NCBI GenBank assembly: GCA_013399855.1
Contig: VXAY01001959.1
Coordinates: forward strand, 203,044-267,043
Direction of reading: 5' to 3'
Length of the DNA stretch: 64,000 nucleotides
Origin: Oxyruncus cristatus
Taxonomy: Eukaryota > Chordata > Aves > Passeriformes > Cotingidae
The position numbers were made by a program, and so were the translations under genes. The notes beneath the pieces were generated by a model. The model made no database searches, had not been told where the DNA came from, and saw nothing but the letters and a program-made list of their open reading frames with translations. This document shows, in pieces, positions 11,156 through 20,440 of the stretch (positions are counted from its first letter, which is position 1; each line of letters opens with the position of its first letter).

Positions 11156-11163
11156 TATAAATA
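11156..11163 (+). promoter_or_regulatory. TATA box of the LTR
   Basis: TATAAATA lies about 140 bases after the tandem repeats. A start site would be expected about 25-30 bases on, near the pyrimidine-rich CTCCCTCTCTTCTCTCC stretch at 11181-11197. No canonical AATAAA is seen later in the LTR. Confidence 0.6.
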
Positions 11164-11656
11164 AGAAGGGAGTGGAAGTTCTCCCTCTCTTCTCTCCCGG
11201 TGAGGTTCAGGAGCAGTGGGTCTCTGCGTTGGTCGTGCTTATCCATCAGCTGAGGCCTGCAGCGACTGCTGCTCTGCCACGCGGGAGAGCGGCGAGTGCT
11301 GGTTGTGTTGGGCCATCCTGTTTTTCCAAGGGACGTGGTGAGATTGATTTTTGCCAGTTCTTTGTTTTGCTGGTTCCCACTTTTTAATTGTATATATCTG
11401 TTTTTCCCCTTTTCCCTTTTTCCCTTTTCCTTTTCCCTTTCCCTCTGGGGAAGGGGAGGGTGTGTTCAGGATCCCTAATATTGTATATAGTATTCTAGCT
11501 GTATATAACTGTAAATCTATGCAAAAATATATATTTTGATATAATTCGGTTGGTTTCAGGTTCTTCAGTTTCTATAGTTTTTTGGCCTTTGCCCCGGGGG
11601 AGGAAGGGAGGGGGAGGCTTTCCCTGTGGGTTCGGACAGTTGGCGTGAAGCCAACA

Positions 11657-12352
11657 CAGCCCTTATTTCCAAAGCAGCTCAACTAAAACAGTCCCACCAT
11701 GGGGCTCTTTTTTAAAGAGCACAGGAATTTAGATAGAACTGTTGTTGTGATTTGGGGTTTTGGGGAAGGCAGCACATTTCCAGAGAGATGGCAGTGGATT
11801 TTGCTCAAAGCAGACCTGTATTGGGTTACCTCTCTAAACCACTTGGCTGTTGTGCAAGGAGCACAGGTTACAGGGAGGGCTGGAGGCTCAGAAAACAGCA
11901 AGATCTGTCTCCTTTCAGATGCATCCCCTTGGAACAAAGCCTTCAGCTGTGCCCAGCCCTTGAAAAGCTTGCTAATTTATAGGAAAAGCTCTACCCTTGG
12001 TAGTTTTTCACTCTTTTCTCAAACTTTAGCTGTTTCCAATGCCCTGATGCTTCGTTCAGGCTTCTCTGCTGACTCCTTTCCTGGACAGTTTCTAACAAAT
12101 GGTAGAAAACCTCAAGTTTCTCATATTTTGGAAGAGGAGAAACTATCCTACAAATATTTTTAAGCTTGGAAAAAAATTGTATGAGTTGTGAGATTCATAA
12201 GCCTCTCCCCAGATTAAAACTTTATTGTTTTCACCAGTTGCTTGCTGAAAAAAATCAAGGAATCAAACTCTATTATAAAAGGAAAAAAAAAAAACCCAAG
12301 TACTGAACTAAAAGATGATTCTTCATTTTTTTCATAGAGTAATAGTAAAACC
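11657..12352. other. Unique DNA after the LTR
   Basis: After the CAGCC duplication nothing retroviral is recognised. A 154-codon frame at 11699-12163 is open but has no recognisable domain and is of a length expected by chance. Confidence 0.5.
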
Positions 12353-12516
12353 TGGAATCACAGAAGGGTTTGGACTGGGAGGGACTTCAAAACTCATCCA
12401 GTTCCACCCCTGCCATAGGCAGGGACACCTTCCACTAGCCCAGGTTGCTCCAACCTGCCCTTGGACACTTCCAGGGATGGGACAGTCACAGCTTCTCAGG
12501 GCAACCTGTGCCTCAC
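12353..12516 (-). mobile_element. CR1 LINE 3' fragment with an 11-bp internal deletion
   Basis: 'GGAATCACAGAAGGGTTTGG', 'GTTCCACCCCTGCCATAGGC', 'AGGGACACCTTCCACTAGCC', 'CTTGGACACTTCCAGGGATG' and 'CAGGGCAACCTGTGCC' identify the reversed GAGGCCCTGG-type CR1. Compared with intact copies, 'GCTCCAAGCCCCGTCCAACCT' is shortened to GCTCCAACCT at about 12447-12456, a deletion between direct CCAA repeats. Confidence 0.93.
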
Positions 12517-15000
12517 ATTTAGACAGTTTTATTGTCAGTATTTTAAGGGTTGTGGAATCTTTTCAAGGATTCTCTTTCCCTATACTTTATAGGGAAAGAA
12601 TTTCTCTCTACCTTTTGTCCAACCATTTTTCTCTTATATGTTTCTTTCTCCAGACTTTAGCTGATTTTCTTGTATTCCAGGTAAAGTCCAGCTTTATGGA
12701 ATGGATTGGAGGAAGGGTTTGGGAAATGTGATGGTACATATCAAATACTGTGTGATACAGGACAGCACCAACAGCAGAGCCGAGGCAAAGTGGGACCATA
12801 TCACAGCTTTAAACACAGCCCTGTTTTTACAAAAGCCTCTCTGAGGCTTTCAGAAAATTCACAAGACCATCGTCTGCTTTGGGAGATAAATTTTCTCATC
12901 TACCTGAGGGAGTGAAAACCAACATCCCCACCTTCAGTGCACAAAGTCCTAGTCATTCAGCTTTTGGGGAGAGCAGCTTCCCTGTCTGCAGCTGTGCTGC
13001 TGTGCAGTGAAAGATTAATGTGATCCATGAGGAAAATACAAGGAACAGAACACAAGCCAGAGGCAAGAGTGTTGCGATGCTGTTCTGGTCTTCACCCTGA
13101 AGAGTGTTTCTGTAGTTTCTATTAAACTTTGATTAGTTGGCAGTGCATTATGAAGACCACACCAGGCTGCTGAGCTTTCTGGAAGGCACAGTGTTCCTGA
13201 ACTTCTCTGGAAGCAGAGATCTGGGCTCACTGGGGAGGCTCAGAAATGAAGTGGGAAGCAGCTGTGAAGTTAGTTCTTGTCTAACCCCAGGGTTAGTTAA
13301 GACAGAGTGTGCAGGACTGTGCTCCAGCCTTCATCAAAGCTGAATTTCTGAAGCAATAGTGGGTGTCAGAGAGCAGGGGAGAGTCCTGGGTTGGGAATGT
13401 CTGTAATAACAGGGCTGGGGGGTGGGAAAAGAAAGGCAGCTATTGCCAGGATCAAAGGCAGCATTATGGCCCAATTCTTCCTTGGAAATTACACCTTGGA
13501 CTGTCCAAATTCTCCACTTAGATCTAAATATTAAAGAGGTCAAATCCAGACATAATATCCATGTGAGCTAAAGGAACACAGCTCCCATCCAAGTCAGAAT
13601 TTCCCTGTTTATATGAAGCCCTATTGGTTTAATCCAAGAATCATTATTATTCTTTCACAGTGACAGGAAGACTTTGAATACTCCCCGTTTCTCTGGTTTT
13701 GTGTTCCCCTGTCACCTGTTCCTGCAGGTCCTGAGGTCACCGGGATCAGTTCCCTGAGGATAAAGTGGAGATGGCAATTGCAGTTCAGCATTCCCAAGGC
13801 TTTCCCAAGAAGTTTTGGGAGCCTTTGTAACAATCCCGTTGTGTTGGTTGGAGGTTTTTTGAAGGTGTTTTTTAAAACCAACAACTCTGTAGCTGTAGAG
13901 ATTTTGCTGATCACTGAAATAACGTCTTGTTTACACAAGCTAATCATGCAGATGTCCTTCCCCTGGGATCATTAACAGATCGTTCTGGAAAAAAAGTGAC
14001 GTTCAGGAAGGCACACATGGGCACACACACAGTGCTGGGGTAGCCACAGGAGCAGTAACATCAGGGTACTAGACACAATTACTTCACATCACTGACCCCA
14101 CTTTCGTTTTACTTCGAAATTTTACTTAGGAAATACAAATACATGTCACACAAATGTGCCCAAAGTTTTGGTAAAACTAAGACTTACTAAGCCCTTCCAA
14201 CAGGAAAAAAATCCTGACATCAAATATGATATCTAATCCTAACATAAAATTAATACCGGTGTCTATGTTTGAGTTGCTTGCAAATATTGATCAATAATAT
14301 GGGGTCAGATCAGACCTATTTAAACTTATTTTTTCCCAAACTATCAAACATGGTAAAACCCTTGGTGCAGTACAGACAAAATGGCAAAGACCACTTCAGC
14401 TCTTTCCTTGCCTATAAAGGTGTTTTTGAACAAAACCTGTTCCATTGATCAGTATGAGCCAAGAGAAGGATTTATGCAAAGACAGCAATGAAAAGAGCAC
14501 TAAAATACCATTCCAGTATACCTGTTTAAACCCCATAATCTTCATAAATTCTATGAGTAAACTATCACAGGATGACATATGTGCTTATGGAGCACACCTC
14601 CATAAGGTAGCATCTTCTCCCTCCTACAAATCTGAAGTTCCAGGAGCAAAGCTCTGAGCTGGAAGGCTGTAGACGCAAGGCCACTGTTTAAAGGTAGATC
14701 CTCAATGTTTTGAGTAAATCATTTATTTGCATTCTGAAGATGAGCAGAAATCCCTCTTAAAAAAGTCAAGAAGTATTAATGGGAGCAGAACAGAGGTTAT
14801 CTCATTACCTTGAAGGCCAGGAAGGGAGGATTTGGGACAGCAGTGCAAATGCTGATTAATGTAATAGGTTAATAAAGGGCAGGATACACAGAATTATCTC
14901 ATAATACAGGCATTAAATTTAAGGAATTAAAAGCCTCAATAAGAAAATTATTCACAATTGCTCACACTCACTGATCCTGGAGAATATGCACCTGTATTTT
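12517..15000. other. 2.5 kb of unique DNA, no gene seen
   Basis: Mixed composition; the frames up to 108 codons on either strand have no recognisable domains. No repeat family is seen. Confidence 0.55.
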
Positions 15001-15120
15001 AGAGTGCCTGGAAAAAAAAGAAAACTCTGGTTTCAAGGCAAAATCAATCAGAGACTATAAAAAGTGCCTGTAAAAACAAGAAAACTCTTGTTTCGAGGCA
15101 AAATTAATCAGAGTCTATAA
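15001..15120 (+). repeat. 60-bp tandem duplication
   Basis: 15001-15060 and 15061-15120 align end to end without gaps, with 7 mismatches by eye (about 88% identity). Each copy contains 'AGTGCCTG', 'AAGAAAACTC', 'AGGCAAAAT' and 'CTATAA'. There is no third copy on either side. Confidence 0.97.
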
Positions 15121-15539
15121 CCGTAGTGGGATGAGGATGCATGGTCAGCCACTTGCTGGCATTTGCTTTATTTCAGAAAAGATACTTGTATTAGAGCTTT
15201 GGGAGTTTTGTTTGGTTGGTTGGTTGTTTTTTTAAATAAATTATTATTATTTTCCCTAATTTTTCACCTTCCTCAGATGGGTCTTCTGATTTCTGAAATG
15301 AATTGAAATCCACATTGTTAAAGAAAGCTAACAGAAAGATGCTGACGAGACTGAAAACATGTTCAGAAGCAATCAAACTTCTAAAATTACCTCTAGCTAC
15401 CACATTTTAATTTATTAAATTCATTCAAGGTTTAGAGGCCTTTTCATTTCCTCCTGGATCTTTGGATGCTGTAAATTCTCTCTCCCGGGAAGTGGCCAGA
15501 ACAGTTACTGACATCATTTGTTCTCCCTGGATGGTTTCA
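15121..15539. other. Unique DNA
   Basis: Contains 'GGTTGGTTGGTTG' at 15211-15226 followed by a T run. Nothing else is recognised. Confidence 0.5.
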
Positions 15540-15816
15540 CTGCTCCTCCCAGGCAACTCATGAGAGAAAGAGGGGAAAAGGCCTCCAATTGTGCCAAGAG
15601 AGGTTGGATATTGGGAGAGGGTGGTCAAGCACTGGAAGGGGCTGCCCATGGAAGTGATGCAGTCCCCGTCCCTGGAAGTGTCCCAAAAATGAGTAGACTT
15701 GGCATTTGTGGACATGGTTCAGTGGGAATGGTGGGATTCCATCAAAGGTTTGATGATCTTTGAAGTCTTTTCCAGGCTTAATCCATGAATTCCATGATTT
15801 CATGATTCCATGATTC
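15540..15816 (+). mobile_element. CR1 LINE 3' fragment (ATTTCTTCAC subfamily, diverged)
   Basis: 'GGCCTCCAATTGTGCCAAGA', 'GGTTGGATATTGGG', 'GGTGGTCAAGCACTGGAAGG', 'GGCTGCCCATGGAAGTGATG', 'CCCGTCCCTGGAAGTGTCCC', 'GAAGTCTTTTCCAGGCTTAA', then a repeated CCATGATT tail. The diagnostic ATTTCTTCAC segment itself is deleted, with GGTTGGATATTGGG joined directly to GAGAGGGTGGTCA. Confidence 0.9.
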
Positions 15817-16633
15817 AGAGGCCTGAGCAGGGATAAGCAATGGTCCAGCTGCACTTTGCTGAATATGCTGAATACGGGAAGATTCCAGGACACCTGGTTC
15901 TCCACAAGGAAAGAAAAGAACAGCCACACACCTCTGAGTGAGAAAGATCACAACAACCTGCCTTTTCCCTCAAAAATTTATACTTTTATTTTTACAAAAT
16001 TTCTACATTTATAAAATAGTCACATGAAAAAATTCCCACAGAAAACAAGTGTCATCTGCAGACTGAGCACTGACTGTTCTCCACATCAGCTCGTTCCTAT
16101 CTCCTGTCACAGTTCAGAAATCCAGCCCTGACTGTTTCACTCCTGTGCCCAACCTGCCAAGTTGATAACCTTTGGAATCAACAATGGAGTCTGTTTTTCA
16201 GTTTTAATATTCCTGTTAATAACTTCCAATGGAATACTCTGTGTGACATCCATAACAGTCATTTATGAAGAAAATGCACTGCGGTTCAATGTGACTTCTA
16301 TTGTTAAAACAGTTTTCAGTTCAGTGAGGTCACTGAAGAGCAGTGGTGTTAATTACAAAGGTGTCAGAGTGTACTTAATTGACATCTACTTTGCATGGAG
16401 GGAACAGGACAAAGCAAACCTTAAGAGATGTGGAAGTGTTTTGTCTCCAGGAATATCCGTCTCACAGTGGGCAGTGCACAGACTCCCTAAAATGTGAAAA
16501 TGGCCTTCACTTTACATCAGAATTTGCTAAGAAACTTGTCTATAAGCAAAGATTTTGGTTCCAGCTGGGGAACAGGGTGAAATACAGGGTACAACTACAC
16601 AGTCCTTCTAACTGGAGCTCATACAGCTCATAC
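15817..16633. other. Unique DNA
   Basis: The 111-codon frame at 16162-16497 is open and somewhat hydrophobic at its start but has no recognisable domain. Confidence 0.5.
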
Positions 16634-16920
16634 AGGAGGTTGTGGACAGGTGGCCTCCTCTCCAAGCAACAGGACGAGAAAAAAGGCCTCAAGTTGAGCC
16701 AGGGGAAGTTCAGATCCGGTATCAGGAAAAATTTCTTCACTTAAAGGGTGGTCAGGGATTGGAAAAGGCAGCCCAGGGCAGTGGGGGAGTCACCACCTCT
16801 GGGAGTGTTCCAAAGGTGTGCAGGAGTGGTGCCCACTGTGCACCTGGCACCACCAAATTAATGATTGGATTCAATAATCTCAGAGGTCTTTTCCCACTTT
16901 AATGGTCCTACAATTCCATG
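16634..16920 (+). mobile_element. CR1 LINE 3' fragment (ATTTCTTCAC subfamily)
   Basis: 'AGGAGGTTGTGGACAGGTGG', 'AAGGCCTCAAGTTGAGCCAG', 'CAGGAAAAATTTCTTCAC', 'AAAGGGTGGTCAGGGATTGG', 'GCAGCCCAGGGCAGTGGGGG' and 'TCAGAGGTCTTTTCCCACTT'. A fairly complete 3' portion of this subfamily. Confidence 0.93.
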
Positions 16921-17930
16921 ACACCTTCCAATAAACCTCTAGAATTACTTGGTTTTAATATCCCAAGCTGAGATTTATTTCTTGAACAGCTTGACCTGCA
17001 TCCTTTCCCTTATCATCATATCTTGAATTTTGAATCTGAGAAATAAACTGCTTCTTACAGGAGAGAAATGTGGATGAGACAGCTTCATTAACTGAAGCCA
17101 ATTACATGTGCAATTTAAAGGAGGGAAAAATCACTTTCTAACCTGTGCTTATTTGGAGTTAATCATCAGAAAGAACTGGATCCTGCTAGAGCAGCTTCTC
17201 ACTGATTTCAGTGTAACCAGCTTTTCTTTAATTAGCTTTTATTTATTTCAGGGTAATAAAACATAACATATGCAACACATTTAAAAGAATTCTTCTCCTT
17301 TTAGAGCATTAAAGTGGAAGTAGAGTTCCTTTGCATAATTGCATTAGTAAACAGATTAATTTACATTTTAATTTACATTAGCAGTGTAATTGGGATTCCA
17401 AAGTGGAATATACAGGAAGGAACGAAAGCAGGAACAAAGTCCCCCAGCTACTAAAGGATGGAGATACCAGACTCCAATTAAGACATTCTTTTGTCAAGTC
17501 TTATCTCTGAGGTTGGCAAGATTACCTTAAAACAAAATGGCTGCTTTTTATCTCCCCTGGTACCGGTTTTAATTCTACAACTTAAAAGGATTCCTTTGGA
17601 GATTAGTGTTAGGAAGGCAAGTTCTGATGTGTCTTCCCAGTAACACTGGCCATATTTTGGGATAAATTACAGAGCTAAGAGGAGTATTAATTGTGCCTTG
17701 GTGCCCCTTGCTCTCACCTCAGAGAGGTTTCCTTTATAAAGCATTACTTGGGAATGCAGTTTGTTTACTCTGAGGTTCCCACACTGAGCAGCACATTCCA
17801 GAGAGGGGGTTATTTACTGTGATGAGTAAATGTGTTGGTGTCAGGCAACGGCACATTATTTGTGTAAAAATGCCTGGCCAACGACCTATTTGTGAAGCTC
17901 AGAGGGAATATTTGTACAGAAAATATGACA
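16921..17930. other. AT-rich unique DNA with dense TAAT words
   Basis: Between 17225 and 17395 homeodomain-like words (TAATTAGC, ATAATTGCATTAG, GATTAATTTAC, GTAATTGGG) are closely packed and no repeat is visible. This could be a conserved non-coding element, but AT-rich DNA gives such words by chance. Confidence 0.4.
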
Positions 17931-18535
17931 TTGGGGCCAGCACGGAGCCCTGGGGCCAACGGGATCCTGGGGGCAGCAGGAAGAGCAGTGGAGCAGGGCA
18001 GGGAGGGGATCCTGCCCCTCTGGCCAGCCCTGGGCAGGCACATCTGCAGGGCTGGGCCAGCTCTGGCTCCTCAGCACAGCAGGGACAGGGAGCTCCTGCA
18101 GCGGGGCCGGCGCAGGCTGCGGAGATGCCCCGGGGATGGAGCAGCTCTGGGAGCAGCAAAGGCTGAGGGAGCTGGGGCTGTTCAGCCTCCAGAGCAGAGC
18201 CTGAGAGGGGCCCTGCCCAGGGTGTGGCAGGGGCTGCAGGGAGGGGGCAGAGGATGGAGCAGGCTCTGCTCGGGGGGGCCCAGCAATGGCACAAGAGCAA
18301 GGGGCAGGAACTGATGCCCAGCAAGTTCCCCCCGCACAGGAGGAAGAACTTCTTGGCTGGGCAGTGACCTAGCACTGCCCAGGCTGCCCAGGGAGGGGCT
18401 GGAGTCTCCTCCCTGGGGATATTCCAGACCCCTCTGGACACAATCCTGTGCCATGAGCTCTGGGATGGCCCTGCTGGAGCAGGAGGTGGGACCAGATGAG
18501 CCCCTGTGGGCCCTTCCAGCCTGACCCACTCTGTA
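17931..18535 (+). mobile_element. CR1 LINE 3' fragment, long GC-rich copy
   Basis: A 600-bp CR1 copy much richer in G+C than its surroundings. It includes the ORF2 end and the 3' region: 'GGCTGAGGGAGCTGGGGCTG', 'TTCAGCCTCCAGAGCAGAGC', 'AGGAGGAAGAACTTCTTGGC', 'CAGGCTGCCCAGGGAGGGGC', 'CTGGGGATATTCCAGACCCC' and 'GGGCCCTTCCAGCCTGACCC'. The long frames on both strands here are remnants or shadows of the element. Confidence 0.9.
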
Positions 18536-19509
18536 GTTTGCATGAAATGCCCTCCCCCTGAGTCCCCACATCAGAAGCAGCCCCAGTGAAGCTGACTGGC
18601 TTCCAGGAGAGTAGAAATCGAAAAGAAGAAAATTCCAGCTCGATAGCACACCCAAGTCAGGAAACTGCTGGTTTTGAACATGCAAAACTGAGTTTGATGG
18701 GAGCCCAGAGGACACAGAACAAGGGAGTCAGTGACAAGGCTGAGCCTGAACAAAGTGTTTGTTTGCAGATCCAGAACCCCCTGCCAAACTGGGAGCACTG
18801 CATACTTTGAAGTAATTATGGCTTTTCTGTGCAGTACCAGAAACCAGATGGTCATCTGGGGGAGTTAGCCTTATAGGCAACAGTCAGTTATCACACCTGG
18901 AATTGTGAAGAGCCAAGAAGTCCAAGAAAAACAGTTGTGCCTCAGATGTCTTACTTGAAGCTGTATTTAATATAGTGGTTTTAGCAATTTTACTCCACAT
19001 TTATGTCCAGGTTGGGTGGAATACATTTCCAGGCAGTGTATCAAGGGCTTATGTTGAATTAACACCTTATCATTTATTATCATTATCATCATCATCATCT
19101 TTATAATTATCATTATATATAGATAATAATAGACAATAATCTATTATATTTTTCAGATAACTCAGTTTTTATTTCTTATACCTCCTAATATCCCCACAGC
19201 TCTTTTCACACCAAAGGTTTTGCTGACCAAACTTCCTGTTCCTACAACTGCCTTGCACTAATTCTGAACAACCAAGCTGGAAATTTGGCAATTGTCTTGC
19301 TTCATATTTTCAGAGAATTAAAGAGATTTACTTATCCTGCAAGGAAGATCTCAGGGATAAATAGGCCACTGCTGGATTTTGTGAGGCAGGAGTATTGCAA
19401 AGCATCTGGGATTGCGTGAGGAAGTGGAAAGCTGTATAATTAGGTGTTCTGATGGCAGTTACAGGTCATGGACATCTTGGACAGCCCTTGGAGAGTTACA
19501 GAGAGTCAA
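18536..19509. other. Unique DNA with an ATC/ATA microsatellite patch
   Basis: 19068-19147 is an imperfect TATCATTAT/ATC/ATAAT-rich simple repeat. No gene is seen. Confidence 0.6.
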
Positions 19510-19680
19510 AATCACAGAATCCAAGTCTGATTTGGGTTGGGAGGGTACCTTAAAGCTCACCAAATTCCACCCCTGCCATGGGCAGGGACACTTCCACCAG
19601 CCCAGGTTGCTCCAAGCCTTGTCCAACCTGTCCTGGGACACTGCCAGGGATGGGGCAGCCCCAGCTCCTCTGGGACATAT
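19510..19680 (-). mobile_element. CR1 LINE 3' fragment
   Basis: 'AATCACAGAATCCAAGTCTG', 'TTTGGGTTGGGAGGGTACCT', 'TTCCACCCCTGCCATGGGCA', 'CCACCAGCCCAGGTTGCTCC' and 'CCAACCTGTCCTGGGACACT'. The potential hairpin segment at about 19600-19632 is intact. Confidence 0.93.
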
Positions 19681-20410
19681 CATGTGCTGGGGAAAGGTGA
19701 ACGAGTTCACAGTTTGGTGGTCACATCTCGCCAGAAAAAATTGGCAAATAAACCCCTGCACAGATTCCCATAGAGCTGCAGCCGACATGTGGCTCGGCAG
19801 TGTCCTGTCCTTGACCAAGCACGACACTAAACGGCCCAGAGGGCGTGAAAAACCATGCTGGGAGAAGGCCTGTGGAAATGGAACTGCCATTCCAAGGCTC
19901 ACTGGGACCCCTAGCAACTAGGGAGGCTTGAACCAAACTCGTGTTATTAAATAGAGTATCCAAAGTATGGTTACAAATCTGTGATTGATATTCTCTCTGG
20001 CTATTCTGCTGTCCCATCCTTTGAATTTAATGAGGTGTTGGCTTCATGTCCAGCCCCACAACTGCACTGTAGGGAATATTTTCATCAGTGTTGAGCTCTT
20101 TCAAGCTCCCTGGCTTCTTTCTACTCCAGTAGTACTGTAAAACCTGGTAAACAGATATTTCCTAATCTAATTTTTCAGTTTCCTAATTTCTTAATTTCCT
20201 AATCTAATTTCTTATCAGTGTTCATTGCCATCCTACCTTATTTCTTTGCCAGTATTTTATATTTACACTATTTTTTTAAAATATTTTATGATTTGTATTA
20301 ACCTGATGAGCATTTCTTCACAGGAATTGCTTCCATCACTCCTTCCTGAAAGTCTACATTCCACAATATCTTCTTGGAAAAGGGGGGATGAGTACTGGAA
20401 ATAAGATTTA
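19681..20410. other. CpG-enriched patch then AT-rich DNA
   Basis: 19720-19850 has seven or more CpGs (CTCGCC, GCCGAC, CTCGGC, GCACGAC, AACGGCC, GGGCGTG) in a region that otherwise has very few. 20158-20220 has three TTTCCTAAT-type words in tandem. No gene is recognised; the first patch could be an unrecognised insertion. Confidence 0.4.
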
Positions 20411-20440
20411 ATAATGTACAATAGTTATTGTACACATTAT
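20411..20440. repeat. Short AT-rich inverted repeat
   Basis: TGTACAATA (20415-20423) and TATTGTACA (20426-20434) are perfect 9-bp arms around a 2-base loop. The stem extends by ATAA/TTAT with a 2-base bulge. Confidence 0.85.

Larger units (their letters stand above)
10714..11656 (+). mobile_element. Probable solo LTR of an endogenous retrovirus
   Basis: The 3' boundary is clear in character: the sequence ends GTTGGCGTGAAGCCAACA, with the TG...CA convention met if the element begins TGTCAG at 10714. The pentamer CAGCC stands immediately before 10714 (10709-10713) and immediately after 11656 (11657-11661), as a 5-bp target-site duplication would. Inside are a tandem-repeat block in the U3 position, a TATA box at 11156-11163, and pyrimidine- and T-rich sequence downstream. 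No internal retroviral genes flank it on either side. The 5' boundary is inferred; an alternative start with TGTTGG at 10851 gives a better terminal inverted repeat but no duplication. Five-base duplications are usual for ERVL-like elements, but the class is not established here. Confidence 0.7.

Noticed and set aside
11699..12163. 154-codon forward frame directly after the LTR
   Set aside because: No recognisable domain, not retroviral in appearance, and a few frames of this length are expected by chance in 64 kb.
17892..18715. Overlapping forward and reverse frames of 140-214 codons
   Set aside because: They lie over the GC-rich CR1 copy; open frames on both strands reflect composition, and the region matches the CR1 3' end.
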